DNA from: Breviolum minutum Mf 1.05b.01
Taxonomy: Eukaryota; Sar; Dinophyceae; Suessiales; Symbiodiniaceae
Length of the DNA stretch: 64,000 nucleotides
Assembly: GCA_000507305.1 (NCBI GenBank)
Contig: DF240796.1
Location: 1 to 64,000 of the forward strand
Reading direction: 5' to 3'
This document shows, in pieces, positions 47,901 through 55,027 of the stretch. The notes below the pieces were generated by a model. It made no database searches. It was not told the origin of the DNA and worked only from the letters and a program-made list of their open reading frames with translations. Position numbers and translations under genes: made by a program. How positions within the stretch are numbered: position 1 is the first letter of the stretch; each line of letters opens with the position of its first letter.

Positions 47901-50900
47901 ACAAATTTTGCCATACCACCAGCCATCACTTCATATTGTTCCCACTCCAACTATTCTCATCATCATCCATCTCCAAACATCCCTTGCATTGTGCCGGTGT
48001 TTTTACTTTGCCAGGCATATCTTATATCGTGATTTGAAACCTGAGAATCTAATCTTAGATTCCAAAGGCGAGAAAACGGAAGGGAGGAAGCAGGGCAAGG
48101 GGAAGACAGTTGTACAAGCAGAGATTATATACAAAGGCTTGTCAACTGTCATGATCTGTTTTTCTTGATCCTAGGGTCCTAACAACCTTTCTATCCAGGT
48201 GGTTGGAAGAAAAATTCTCTTTGGTAGGTAGTTTAGTTGTGATAGTCAGGTTTTTTTTTCAGGATGACCCCCGAGCAATTCATTCGAAGGATTGGCTCAG
48301 TCCAAGTTGTGTGAATCACAAAACGGACGCCCGATTTCCGGTGGCTAAGGGCACTAACTCAGCCTAGTGTCCCTAACTTTGTGTCTGTCAACCAAGTAGT
48401 GCGAATCAATGTATAACCAAGAGTTCAGGAAAATCGGAGAAATCTACATTGAATGTGCATGCATGAATCTATCACTTAGGATTCTTCTGTATCCATAGTT
48501 ACCCCAAACCGAAGCTTTGCATCGTTGTCATTCATTGGATTCTATCAGTACCTTTGAAACGTACAGCTTCTGTAATCTAACAAAGCAACAGACATCTCCC
48601 TTTAACCAGGGAATATATGGGTGTTTCCAAAAATAAAGGAAACACCCCAAAATGATCCAAAATGGATGGTTTATACTGACGGAAAACCCTAATTTTTTAA
48701 TGGATGATTTCGGGGGAAAACCCACCATTTTAGGAAACATCCATATACCTCTACATTTGGTGGATTTTTCCGGCTCACCAGCCTTCCAGCTTCATCTGGT
48801 TGACGACGTCAGGCTATGCTAAGATCTGTGACTTTGGCCTAGCGAAATTCGCCTTGGGCCGGGCACACACCTTTTGCATGGACGCCAAGGGGGATGAAAT
48901 CCTACAACTCTACCATAAGGATTTGCACTGCTTGTGAACCAACCAGGTTTTCATGAGATGGGGTACATTACATATATACATATATAATCCATATTTGATT
49001 TATTCTAGCTCACCAACACGATCTTCAGGCCCCATCATCCAATCCACTTCTATAATTATTCCATATGAACTGCAAAATTATATATGATTCTGGATTAATA
49101 CCTTGTCATACTGGGTATCCTGATACTTGGTAACGCAAGGGCACTATACCCAAATATCATCAAAAAGTGCAGCAAATATTACCATCTAAAGCTGGTATCC
49201 CAACCCACAGATCTTTGGCACCCAACAATCCTTCCCACCCTGTAGGTGGAACTCCCGATTACCTTGCACCTGAGCTTGGAGATATGGAAGGCTATACCAA
49301 GGTGCCATTGCTGCCATTGCTGCTGCTACTTCTAACATTTAGTACGACTTGTAGCACTGCCATCAATCTTATAGCTTAAATCATATAGAATTGTCATGTC
49401 AATATATGTTCTGTAGTCAACTGTTTGTTTTTTTTTTGCACTTATCAAATTATACGTCTATCTTCTATATACCTTCACTTAGCAATGATCATTTGGTACA
49501 TTAAACCCATGTACTCTTGCCAAATCTACTCACTTCAAACACTCCTCCCATTTGTCTCCCTAAATCAGGCTGTGGACTGGTGGTCCCTGGGCATCCTTGT
49601 TTTCGAGCTGATGACCAGTGACACGCCCTGGGAGTGCTATCCTTGGTCATTGGTCGGGTTTTTGGCGCAGCAAAAACATGGAGCTGTTGGGATGGCAACC
49701 TTTGAGAAAAACCGGCACGTTTCACAAGTTCGAAAATCCCCCCTTCGTCATGTATGTAAGTCTCTTTGGTGTAGCGGAGTGAAACATGCGAAGGGATCAA
49801 CTCTTGATTTTGTAATGTAATGCAACTGTGTCAATACAGAACTGCTTGCTTAACGGACATGACGATGTTGAAATATTTGTGTCAACATTTCTTGCTGAGG
49901 ACCAGTGATCCCTTTGAGTTTGGGCACCTCAGAGTTGCTGGTTCATTGGAAGGTTTCCCCCATCCAGGATGGAATGAATTTGACATGTGAGTCAAGGGAA
50001 TGTTTGGGTATGAATTCATCCTCCCAAAAGAAAACGGTGGCAGTAGGGTACACACGAAACAAGATTTTTTTAACCTACAGATTCGAAACACATGGCACCC
50101 ATACCATCAGAGAACGGTGTAGAGAACTAATGCTAACACACGCACACACAAATATACAGTATATAAATAAATTATACATAATATTGATCATGTTGCCCTC
50201 AACCACTTGCATGTATTCCCACTTGTGAGTCCAACCAAGTGTTTTTTCACATGGACTCTGATCAGCCTTGCCATCGCCCAGCAAGAACTTGATGGTTGCT
50301 TCCAGAAACATACCATTGTACTGCCAACCACCTAAGCTTGATGGTTTCGTCCCATTTTTTCAAGTCGTCCCAGGTGATTGGGCCATATTGATCTGACATC
50401 AGCACGATGTGTTTCTTTTTCAACTATCCTAATACGTAATAATGCTCCCAAGAGTTTTATGAGTCGTTTCCCTTCAAAGAACACATCGGATAGGAACCGC
50501 CCGTTACACTTTGACGAGTTGGATTCAAGACCTGAAATCATTGAACTGCTTGGTGAACAGACTACTTAGCAAACCAACCCGAAATCATCCCCGAGGATTG
50601 TCAGTATGGGAAAGAAAGGCCGGGAGCGAGTTTTATGGATGTAACTAGATCGGTTCCGTTCATCACAGCTCAGGGACACATCCAACATTTGCTCATATCT
50701 AAAACAACATATGAGACGGATGATACTCAAAGATTTGAAAGTGGCGCATGGTGTGCCATAGGTAGTTTTTCATTTTCTTTTTTTCTGAAAACTCAGTCAA
50801 TGGCATGTGGTCAAAATGTGTTGACAGTTTTTTAAGGAAAAAGGAAGTTCTTTTTGCTCTAGCGATTTGACACCCGAGAGCCAAACTCTCGTTGGTATTA

Positions 50901-53197
50901 AGTTGAGGGTAAGTTAAACTCATGGACGATAGCAAGGAAAACGTGCATTGGACAATTTGGAAGATTGATTTCCCATTGAAGATGGATATGATCCATTTTC
51001 ATGTTTTTCTACTAGTGAAACAAGGCCAGGTCCGTGTAAGTGCAGAAAATGCCATGGTGTTGTTTGGGTTATATTGGGTTATAAAGGAGATTAGCAACTA
51101 CGCGGCTGAAGTGGAGGTATTTTGATCGGAATCCCTTTTGACACATGTTTCCTCAAGACCCAGTGAAGTGGATGGACACTGGAATCCATAGCCGGCCGAA
51201 AGCGAGGAATACCAGCAATTTCTTGACCTGATCAGGGATTTCTGTTAGTTTGTATTGGTTTGATGAGTTCATATGATTCAATATATATATATATATACAT
51301 ATTTATATTTGTTTATGTATCCTATATACATACATACATATATATATATATATATCATAATATACAATTAATATACACATATTTGTGGATTTTAGTCAAA
51401 GTCACTCATAGTGACATGATCTATGAGTGCAAGTCTACTTATGTGCCCCTTCTCTAATGTACTGGCTGCTGCCGTTGCAGGTTTGCAGCAAAAGCGGGTC
51501 TGTTGGCCGGAAGATGCAGGTCGAGTCGTCGAGCAGGGTCGTCTAGTTGCTATGTTTCGATGGTTTTTTTGGCCCAAAACCAGTCATCCCAGAACTCACC
51601 CAAAAACTCTGTCAGGGAAACACATGTGTTTTGTGTGTCGCTAAGCACTTTCTTGCTGTGATTATGGTATGATTTGATACATCATTATAGAAATCGAATA
51701 CATTTAAACACCTTGCAAGGTTTGGCTCATTCCAAGAAGTCAGGCACTTTCCTGTTACGTTTGTTTCCCTCAACCACGGATGGTTTGGCGAATCACAGTA
51801 CTGCGTGGAACGCCCTGCAAGGCATATCTGCAACTTAAGGGATCCAGAAATTGGTTGTTTCAGAGTGTATAGAATGTATAGACCATACCGGATTTGAAGG
51901 CAGCGTCATCAGCTTCTGTCCACCAGACTGGGAAGTGGTTGGAAGGGAGGAAAGGATTTGTTGGTGGTTTTTTTCAGACTTCCCTTATCATAATTTGAGA
52001 AAGATTATGGTTCTGAAACGCATCTTAGAAAAAATTGGTGTCTTGTTATGTCTTGTTGTGGTTGTTCATATCCTACGATATTCCTCGAAGTCTCTATGAT
52101 CACCTTTTGAACGGGAGCTCTGTTGGGATATTTCCATCACATGCTTGGGCCGCTGGTACTAAAGGTTGCCACATGGCTGGGAGCTATATAAAAAGACTGT
52201 TGTGTATGCTAGATCCTTCTGAATCTCGGAATCTTTGTCCATACCCTTGAAGCCACCAAGAAATTACCAGCCTCAATTGACAGTGGGTGGGCAGCTTGAT
52301 TCCCATGATTTGCAAGGCTCTTGGAAAGTCTTCGTGTTAGACCTTTGCCAAGTTGAACCCAACAGTCGCCTGCCGTTGCCGGGTGCCAAAGGCTGACTCA
52401 ACCAGCATTAACTCAATGGCGTGGTTCGACTCATAGGGCCCTCACCACAACGGGGTTTTGGGCTGAGGCGCAAAGGAGGCATGCAAAAATTGGAGCTCCA
52501 TCCTTGGTACCAGGCGGATGTGTCCGGTAGTGTCATGGAAGGTACTGGAATGCCTCATGTTGGAACAGTATGTGTATATGAATATATATATATATATACA
52601 TGTATACACAGTATATAGACATGATATGTGGTACCTTGTGACTCTAACTTGTGCTGGAATCCATTTTAGATATTTTAGTCTACGGTAGCAATGAGACCGC
52701 ACCACAAAAGCAGGACAACGGCAACAACGACCACAACTCACAACACGACCAACAACAGCAACAAGAACAACAACGACATCACCAGCATCAGCGCCAGAAC
52801 TAGTGCCAGCACCATGTATGTTCTAAAAGCAATGTCTTCTTTTCCTTCCTGTTTTTTGAAGAAACCAAGAAACCATTGTGTGACAGGGAAGAAGAATAGG
52901 GACCTGCCAGTAGGGATTCCCCAGAGAAACAATAATACCAGTCAAAGGTAAATTCTGCCCCATATTACTATGTGATGTAGTTGCGTTTCAGTAGATTTCA
53001 GTATTCGCAAACTGCAAATTTGGAACATGGCAAGCTGTATACATTTTGTTTCAATCCAAATATATACATGTCAACAAACACGTCCCACCCTCGAAGTGGT
53101 GAATCGCGGATGCCGGATGCTTGAGGAAGAACCTGCTTTCAACTGGTCAGCCCTGGACTGTGGGCGGCGAATGAAGAGCAATAGAGAGTGGCAAACA
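17060..53197 (+). CDS. cyclic-nucleotide-dependent protein kinase (PKG-like, AGC family) with multiple CNBDs
   Basis: Gene-level entry; parts are described below. The order is a series of cyclic-nucleotide-binding domains (CNBD1-5 and one more CNBD-like region) and then one AGC-type kinase domain. Apicomplexan and ciliate PKGs share the plan of several CNBDs before a kinase on one chain, usually three or four; here there seem to be more. In that family cGMP binding relieves inhibition of the kinase, and it phosphorylates serine/threonine in the cytosol or at membranes; this role is inferred. The 5' end is not defined. An assembly gap (27600-28131) removes part of CNBD3, and several junctions lack a microexon. 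The gene spans more than 36 kb, with most exons under 60 bp and introns full of hairpin elements. Many introns start with GC and a few with GA. I give no gene symbol because orthology to one PKG subtype cannot be shown by eye. Confidence 0.85.
20476..20569. mobile_element. inverted-repeat element, family D
   Basis: TACCCTCCTGGAAACGAAC is mirrored by GTTGCTTCCCTGGAGGGTA, with paired inner arms, a few mismatches from the copy at 12812. It lies just downstream of the GDYFGE exon of CNBD1, so it may have helped separate the two halves of the phosphate-binding cassette. Confidence 0.8.
21216..23831 (+). CDS. kinase gene: CNBD2 exons
   Basis: Best-supported exons are 21794-21838 (ERPQVEILKKGERI), 23272-23352 (AFCMMFGEGPRSSAKAYTTS, then KPCCVD) and 23742-23831 (DRDDFDKMDLRHKLRLPKRE). 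These match the strand before the phosphate-binding cassette, the cassette itself and the final strand and helix of a CNBD. Weaker candidates are 21216-21236 (RLVANVY, perhaps the last helix of CNBD1), 21555-21591 (RHKTDTGQSGTY) and 22626-22718 (a cysteine-rich insert containing NKCFCVPWAEMKPC). The cassette reads FGEGPRSSAK where a binding domain would have FGE-AL-(6)-RTAT, so cyclic-nucleotide binding is doubtful. The donor after 23352 is GC. Confidence 0.7.
21590..21691. mobile_element. inverted-repeat element, family C
   Basis: 102 bp, from CTGTTGATGGACGAAATCC to the mirrored GGATTTTGTCCATCAACAG. It is flanked by TA on both sides (ACATA before, TACAT after), so the target duplication may be TA. 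A coding-like stretch (21555-21591) runs right up to its left end. Confidence 0.85.
22577..22618. mobile_element. family A element, truncated
   Basis: Contains the diagnostic TTTTCACCCCCGAAAATTGG and the right end TTCAACCACCAACC; the left terminal arm is lost. It lies a few bases upstream of the candidate exon 22626-22718. Confidence 0.6.
23928..24699 (+). CDS. kinase gene: linker exons after CNBD2
   Basis: Exon 23928-23963 encodes ENHPEAIVKAKE and exon 24643-24699 encodes PHVTKCDRVKEQLTVEQAR. Both start and end in phase 0 with AG and GT borders, matching the phase-0 end of the CNBD2 exon at 23831. They are charged and likely helical, as expected for linkers between CNBDs. They were found by coding character and splice signals, not by a known motif. 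Confidence 0.55.
24700..26132. other. intron, 1.4 kb, no exon seen
   Basis: Apart from the family A element at 25591 and A/T-rich patches I see no coding signal on either strand. Open frames here are short and lack splice context. Confidence 0.5.
25591..25682. mobile_element. inverted-repeat element, family A
   Basis: Left arm GGGTGGTGGCAACTCA, right arm TTGAAACCACCAGCTAG, with the family core TTTCATCCCTATTTG. Slightly internally deleted compared with the copy at 7315. Confidence 0.8.
26133..27599 (+). CDS. kinase gene: CNBD3 exons, running into an assembly gap
   Basis: Exons: 26133-26254 (GLPPGLDLGVELPQGCHHFG then AVIIYGTG, perfect GTGAGT donor), 26477-26527 (ELEAIAELGVSHQAETT), 26912-26948 or 26979 (VPTGVAIVTQGD), 27188-27238 (LRQISATGWQVAELDQP) and 27520 to the gap (LLKGCRPCRRPLTEETAK then LGADGRNS). 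The order cap helix, first strands with IVTQGD, then WQVAELDQP, then LL...R matches a CNBD. Joining AETT directly to VPTGVAIVTQGD needs a GA donor at 26528. The FYxxxxG and FGE pieces were not found. The region between LL and the arginine is longer than usual, so this cassette is probably divergent. The end is lost in the Ns. Confidence 0.7.
26268..26393. mobile_element. inverted-repeat element, family B
   Basis: Left end TAGGGTGTTTCCAAAAA, right end TTTTCGGAAACATCCATGG. Inside, CCCCAAAATGGATGGTTTAT pairs loosely with AATCCATGGGATGATTTGGG. It starts 14 bp after the donor of exon 26133-26254. Other copies: 30557 (partial), 37862, 48617, 63199. Confidence 0.8.
27048..27143. repeat. short tandem repeat of GATAACCTAT
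   Basis: Seven or so copies of GATAACCTAT, interrupted by a repeated TTGATTTGGGGAAG block. It lies in an intron of the kinase gene. Confidence 0.85.
27600..28131. other. assembly gap (Ns)
   Basis: A run of 532 undetermined bases that interrupts the CNBD3 exon beginning at 27520. Gap length may be nominal. Confidence 1.
28671..32294 (+). CDS. kinase gene: CNBD4 exons, best-preserved phosphate-binding cassette
   Basis: Core exons: 28671-28719 (FYILEKGNVSIIRDGK), 30709-30736 (LAAGASFGE), 31734-31789 (ALLMRSKRTATVKAKEPL) and 32233-32294 (VKQIDLCFWKRLKGALSYW). They give FYIL..G, then FGE-ALLMRSKRTATV, then the final strand and helix. This is the canonical cassette with the glutamate of FGE and the arginine of RTAT, both needed for cyclic nucleotide binding in characterised CNBDs. 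FGE and ALL join at GAA/GCC in phase 0. Tentative exons in between, all phase 0: 28878-28913 (RLHPGTIMSSEG), 29380-29430 (ECGQSWYPAGVNVVPKN), 29573-29599 (QEESLRQLK) and 30085-30153 (LTRLYYTELLDQNPTRIDL). They are coding-like but do not fit simply between the core strands. They may be an insert, or some may be false. Confidence 0.75.
29670..29730. mobile_element. short inverted repeat, unassigned family
   Basis: TCAATTATCACCCC is mirrored by GGGGTGGAAATTGA about 40 bases on. It could be a small or internally deleted hairpin element of the kind seen throughout these introns. Confidence 0.5.
30557..30635. mobile_element. family B element, diverged
   Basis: Starts GGTGTTTCCTTAAATGGTGG and contains TTTCCACCCCAAAATGATC, matching family B. 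The right end is degraded to GGAAAATCCATGG. Confidence 0.55.
31099..31195. mobile_element. inverted-repeat element, family C (diverged)
   Basis: Begins CTGTTGATGGAAGAAAAC and keeps the core ACAAAACCTTGTAGTGGGAT and CATATCAACTGGTG. The right end is degraded (TATCTTCCACCAAGC). A second fragment of the family lies at 31845-31911. Confidence 0.7.
31845..31911. mobile_element. family C element fragment
   Basis: Contains GAAATCCGGCTAACCACC and GCTAAAACCTTGTAAATC, which match the copy at 5662. Termini are incomplete. Confidence 0.5.
32334..32355. repeat. (CA)n microsatellite
   Basis: About ten CA dinucleotides in an intron of the kinase gene. Confidence 0.9.
33588..33609 (+). other. relict dinoflagellate spliced-leader (DinoSL) sequence
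   Basis: These 22 bases match the conserved trans-spliced leader found at the 5' end of dinoflagellate nuclear mRNAs at 21 positions; the only difference is C for G at 33603 (TTTTGCCTC instead of TTTTGGCTC). It is followed by TTGCAG and not by the GT donor of a spliced-leader RNA gene, so it is a relic. Relic leaders in dinoflagellate genomes are taken as marks of mRNA that was reverse-transcribed and reinserted. It identifies the lineage of the DNA. Confidence 0.85.
33650..34010. other. AT-rich island
   Basis: About 360 bp strikingly richer in A and T than its surroundings, with many TTATAA, AATATT and ATAATA words and few C or G. It starts about 40 bp after the spliced-leader relic. No open frame or known RNA was recognised. 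It could be the body of a retroposed transcript, an organelle-derived insert, or only an AT-rich intron patch. Confidence 0.6.
34531..37041 (+). CDS. kinase gene: CNBD5 exons
   Basis: Exons: 34531-34603 (LENVPDLEFLSSYERNKIAS plus SLVE), 34770-34815 (GNYMAREVLDGDMFQ), 34896-34939 (FDVEADETIVTQGE), 35670-35703 (VASEFYVLLEG), 36011-36042 (RKLRTYVGEF), 36826-36876 (HVRADTISASAIKQSR) and probably 36977-37041 (ILERAFSPGCQ). The cap helix with VPxLxxLSxYERNKIA is typical of the CNBD nearest the kinase in PKGs, and TIVTQGE-(x)-EFYVLLEG is the next hairpin. The cassette appears as GEF followed by VRADTIS, lacking the usual ALL segment. Either a microexon is missing or the pocket is shortened. The intron after 36876 begins with GC. 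Another frame at 37003-37041 reads GLHPHFGEQ, so the last exon is uncertain. Confidence 0.75.
36662..36761. mobile_element. inverted-repeat element, family D
   Basis: ATACCCTCCAGGGAATTAAC at the left is mirrored by GCTAATGTCCTGGAGGGTAT at the right, with ATATCCCCCCAAAAATGGCA and AGGTGGGATAT pairing inside. It lies 65 bp upstream of the VRADTIS exon of CNBD5. Confidence 0.85.
37862..37970. mobile_element. inverted-repeat element, family B
   Basis: ATGGGCGTTTCCAAAAATAG at the left and TTTTCGGAAACACCCAT at the right; inside, CCCCAAAATGGATGATTTAT and AAAATGGATGATTTGGGG form further arms. Confidence 0.85.
38045..40484 (+). CDS. kinase gene: further CNBD-like exons between CNBD5 and kinase
   Basis: Exons in order: 38045-38078 (DAPGQTCYIGS), 38148-38249 (VCILVTSANDDADDEETSA, continuing to KMKIFKL), 39494-39598 (GHRYIGVAKILMPEIPKKSL and on to KPSPPQL), 39835-39860 (FYVKLEAV), 40071-40147 (AKSTVLVLSKAPEECGRHFG plus TQEFM) and 40434-40484 (VFGALNVTSLEEASAS). 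DAPGQTCYI recalls the D-G-FYI turn of a CNBD, and KSTVLVLS...F its last strand. An acidic insert sits where the usual short loop would be. The FGE cassette is absent. Phase fits between 39860 and 40071 (through a GC donor) but not at every other join, so the set is incomplete. It may be a degenerate CNBD, as in the third CNBD of apicomplexan PKG. Confidence 0.5.
40250..40345. repeat. direct repeat containing ATAAGGGTTATCTCAG
   Basis: The 16-base unit occurs twice about 58 bp apart, with ATACATAAG-like words around both copies. Intronic. Confidence 0.7.
40663..40761. mobile_element. inverted-repeat element, family A
   Basis: Left arm CTGGGTGGTGGTTTCAAGC, right arm GGGTTGAACCACCAACTAG; about 99 bp; core TTTTAACCCCTACCTGGGG. 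Confidence 0.85.
41015..41129. mobile_element. inverted-repeat element, family A
   Basis: Left arm CTAGGTGGTGGCAACTCAAA, right arm GGTTGGTTCAACCACCGACT. It is the second family A copy within 360 bp, next to the one at 40663. Confidence 0.85.
41215..41717 (+). CDS. kinase gene: linker exons before the kinase domain
   Basis: Exon 41215-41263 encodes EVFLGVKQWLDRIARQ (AG acceptor, GT donor, phase 0 to 1). Exon 41703-41717, whose donor could also be read one base earlier or later, adds either GFAHV in phase or DLPML. Both are short, with good splice signals. They would form part of the hinge between the last CNBD-like region and the kinase. Function unknown. Confidence 0.5.
41718..43316. other. 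intron, 1.6 kb, no exon seen with confidence
   Basis: One open stretch at 41819-42010 encodes a serine-rich frame ending in a stop but lacks clear splice context. Otherwise I see nothing beyond microsatellite-like A/T patches. Confidence 0.4.
43317..47167 (+). CDS. kinase gene: kinase N-lobe exons
   Basis: Exons: 43317-43437 (RRRSDLLFMKRLGAGAFGAV then NLVESG: glycine-rich loop GAGAFG), 44604-44652 (SESQKCVLNEKNVM: helix C with the conserved glutamate in NEK), 45710-45760 (MTDSDFLVRGAAFYN: fourth strand), 46528-46549 (IEFLMEA: hinge strand, 22 bp) and 47119-47167 (VLGGELRDIYSEKTLWG: GGEL after the hinge). NVMR-MTDSDF requires a GA donor at 44653; AFYNL-L-IEF requires a GC donor at 45761. The exon with the catalytic lysine was not secured. 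The best candidate is 44131-44168 (AWCLKTSRGGAAH), which does not join in phase. Features match AGC kinases (PKA/PKG). Confidence 0.85.
43625..43731. repeat. (GTAT)n/(GTTT)n tetranucleotide microsatellite
   Basis: More than 25 tetranucleotide units, mainly GTAT with GTTT and GTCT variants, in the intron after the glycine-loop exon. Confidence 0.95.
45124..45366. repeat. 71-bp minisatellite, about 3.4 copies
   Basis: Units start at 45124, 45195, 45266 and 45337, each beginning TTCGTGTTCAAAGTGCTACG (or a close variant) and sharing CTGCTTCGGTACATACTTTA. The copies differ at several positions. It is in the kinase-gene intron before exon 45710. Confidence 0.95.
46750..47060. other. T-depleted, A/G-rich low-complexity tract
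   Basis: Nearly 300 bases on the + strand contain only about three T. The first half is built from CAGAGGAG/GAGCAAAGC words, the second from A/C-rich words. The lack of T makes two + frames open for 182 and 252 codons, coding for Lys/Arg/Glu/Gln-rich nonsense. It lies in the intron between hinge exon 46528-46549 and exon 47119-47167, so I treat it as non-coding. Confidence 0.8.
47347..53197 (+). CDS. kinase gene: kinase C-lobe exons
   Basis: Exons: 47347-47407 (RNETVRFHVACTAGNSEVS), 48015-48067 (HILYRDLKPENLILDSK), 48813-48875 (YAKICDFGLAKFALGRAHTF), 49246-49301 (GTPDYLAPELGDMEGYTK), 49569 to 49635 or 49652 (AVDWWSLGILVFELMTSDTP and WE), tentative 49840-49878 (NCLLNGHDDVEIF), 51481-51519 (LQQKRVCWPEDA), 52165-52236 (MAGSYIKRLLCMLDPSESRN), 52437-52513 (RRKGGMQKLELHPWYQ) and 53126-53197 (EEPAFNWSALDCGRRM and on). 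Catalytic YRD aspartate, KPEN asparagine and DFG are intact. The activation segment has an AGC-type threonine (AHTFCGTPDY), the usual PDK1 target. The introns after 48067, 48875 and 52513 begin with GC; only these joins give DSKGYAK, HTFCGTP and HPWYQEEP. A microexon before LQQKRV may be missing. No stop codon was found. Confidence 0.9.
48617..48744. mobile_element. inverted-repeat element, family B
   Basis: ATGGGTGTTTCCAAAAATAA at the left, TTTTAGGAAACATCCAT at the right, with the inner GGATGGTTTAT and AATGGATGATTTCGGGGG arms. It lies 68 bp upstream of the DFG exon. Confidence 0.85.
49879..51480. other. intron, 1.6 kb, no exon seen with confidence
   Basis: This is where one more short exon of the kinase C-lobe could lie. 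A coding-like patch near 50605-50637 follows an AG but joins in no phase I can justify. Otherwise there are (TA)n repeats at 51281-51356. Confidence 0.4.
52691..52810 (+). repeat. C/A-rich low-complexity tract, possibly coding Q/N/H repeats
   Basis: A stretch built of ACAACG, CAACAG and CAACAA words. One frame after an AG at 52690 reads glutamine/asparagine/histidine repeats to a TAG at about 52801. It lies between two kinase exons that already join perfectly (52513 to 53126), so it is most likely intronic. Confidence 0.6.
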
Positions 53198-55027
53198 GTA
53201 CCAAAGATCCTGATTTTTTTCACATTTTTCCAACATAGGTTGCAAAGGGAAACGTGTGGCATAAGAAGATCGTATCAGTGAAATCATGTGAGCTAGGAAA
53301 AAGAGATGGCTCAGGTTGTGTAAGGGATCTTGCAGGAAATTAGCCAAAGGGACTACATCACCTTGCTGCATATCCCATAGCAAGCAACTATAGTTGGATG
53401 TGCCCCAGATTTTTTTCTCATGACATCATGTCATGGCACCAGTTTATTTTTCTTGGGAGATCCCCAAGCCTACCTTAAACACGTCCCATATTCCGCTTAA
53501 AAATCGCTTTGGAATTCTGCGATCTCACCATCAGTTTCCACTCTGGCAGGAGCAACGCACCATGACACCGCCTTTCAAGCCAGAACTGAAACGCACCTTG
53601 GGCAGCAGAGACAACTTTTCGGTTGACTGACAAAAAGCCGGCAGTGGTTGGGTGAAGTTTGAACGATGCAGAAAAAACACCTTCAACTGTAATATTGGCA
53701 AGTGAAAATGTGCCCATGAGTGTGCCAAGAATGAGCCGTAAATCCACATTCACCACCAAATGAAGATGTTTGTTGTGTTCTTTCACATTTTGCTGTTTTT
53801 TTCCGCAAAATTGGTGAATCGGTGAATCTACCTAATGTTGACAAGCACCCGCAAATCCACAAGTCTTTTGGAAAGGATGGATCCAAGAACATAGATCAAC
53901 GGATGCCTGCTGTAGTTGCAACTTAGGTTTGGCTTTTCGTATCATTTTTGTTGATACATCATACAAGTATGGCGAAATCAATGCCACAACATTAATCTTA
54001 AGCCTTAAGCATGATGTCACGTAACATTTTTTGTTTGAAACATGAATCTTCAAAAACCGACATGTCAAAAGTTCTCCTTGCAACTGTCAAATCACAACTG
54101 TCGTATTTTTTGGTGTCTGAGGTCTGAACTCATCCAAAGGGTGGGCTCTGACAGAGGATCCGATCTTTGGCAGCACACCATGGCAATGATGCACCCAGCC
54201 CTGTAGCCGTGCACCTAAAATAATTTTGGGTGATAATGAGACTTGACATCACCGCTGAGCTTTGCATTTAGAACTTGGGGAATCATTTCAAAATGACATG
54301 ATTTGCTAGGAAATTGGGTGTTCGAAATATGCATACATAGTGAGTGAATCATAGTTACCTAAATGTGACATCAATATGCATAACTACGCTTCTAGTTTCA
54401 AACTTTTCTCGTTTAGTTACGTGTGTTTTGCTCCCATCATTTTTGCTTAGATGTTACTGTATAGGTGTACTTTTTGGAAACAGCCCTTTGTTTCCCATGT
54501 TTCCATACCCACATGCCCATGTCACGCCAAGTCCTTGGCTGATAGGAATGGTTCCGGCAATGGGGTGAAAACAAGCTACCCACTTCTCCAAGCACAGTGT
54601 CAGGGATCATTTCCAATCTCGGGGATTTTTGTTTTTGCTAGAAAAAATTGAGATCATACCCTTTGTTTACCCGTTTACCCGAAATCTAACATAGTCGACA
54701 TAGCTGGCTGGAAAATCCACCATGACAAAGATATAGCTGGGTGGTGGCAACTCAAATATCTTTTATGTTCACCCCTAAAATTGGGGAAATGATTCCCATT
54801 TTGACTCATATTTTTCAACTGGGTTGGTTGAAACCACCAACCAGTTTACCTATTGAAGACTCCTGAATCCATCGCCGGACCCGCTCCCCCCCTCTCGAGG
54901 CCTCAATCTACATCGGATTGGGTGGGGGGTGACCCAAGAGGGTTGGACGCAGCCAAAAAACCCTGGAAGTTGTTGTCGTTCATTTTTGGAGTCGGAGTCA
55001 TTCTCGGGTTTTGTCAGATTTTTCCAG
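53198..55027. other. 3' region of the kinase gene or intergenic, no supported exon
   Basis: The kinase still needs an AGC C-tail and stop codon, which I could not find. Open frames here are short and unsupported. One family A element lies at 54737-54844. Confidence 0.45.
54737..54844. mobile_element. inverted-repeat element, family A
   Basis: CTGGGTGGTGGCAACTCAAA at the left and GGTTGAAACCACCAACCAG at the right, with core TTCACCCCTAAAATTGGGG and the paired CCCATTTTGACTCATATTTT. Confidence 0.85.
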
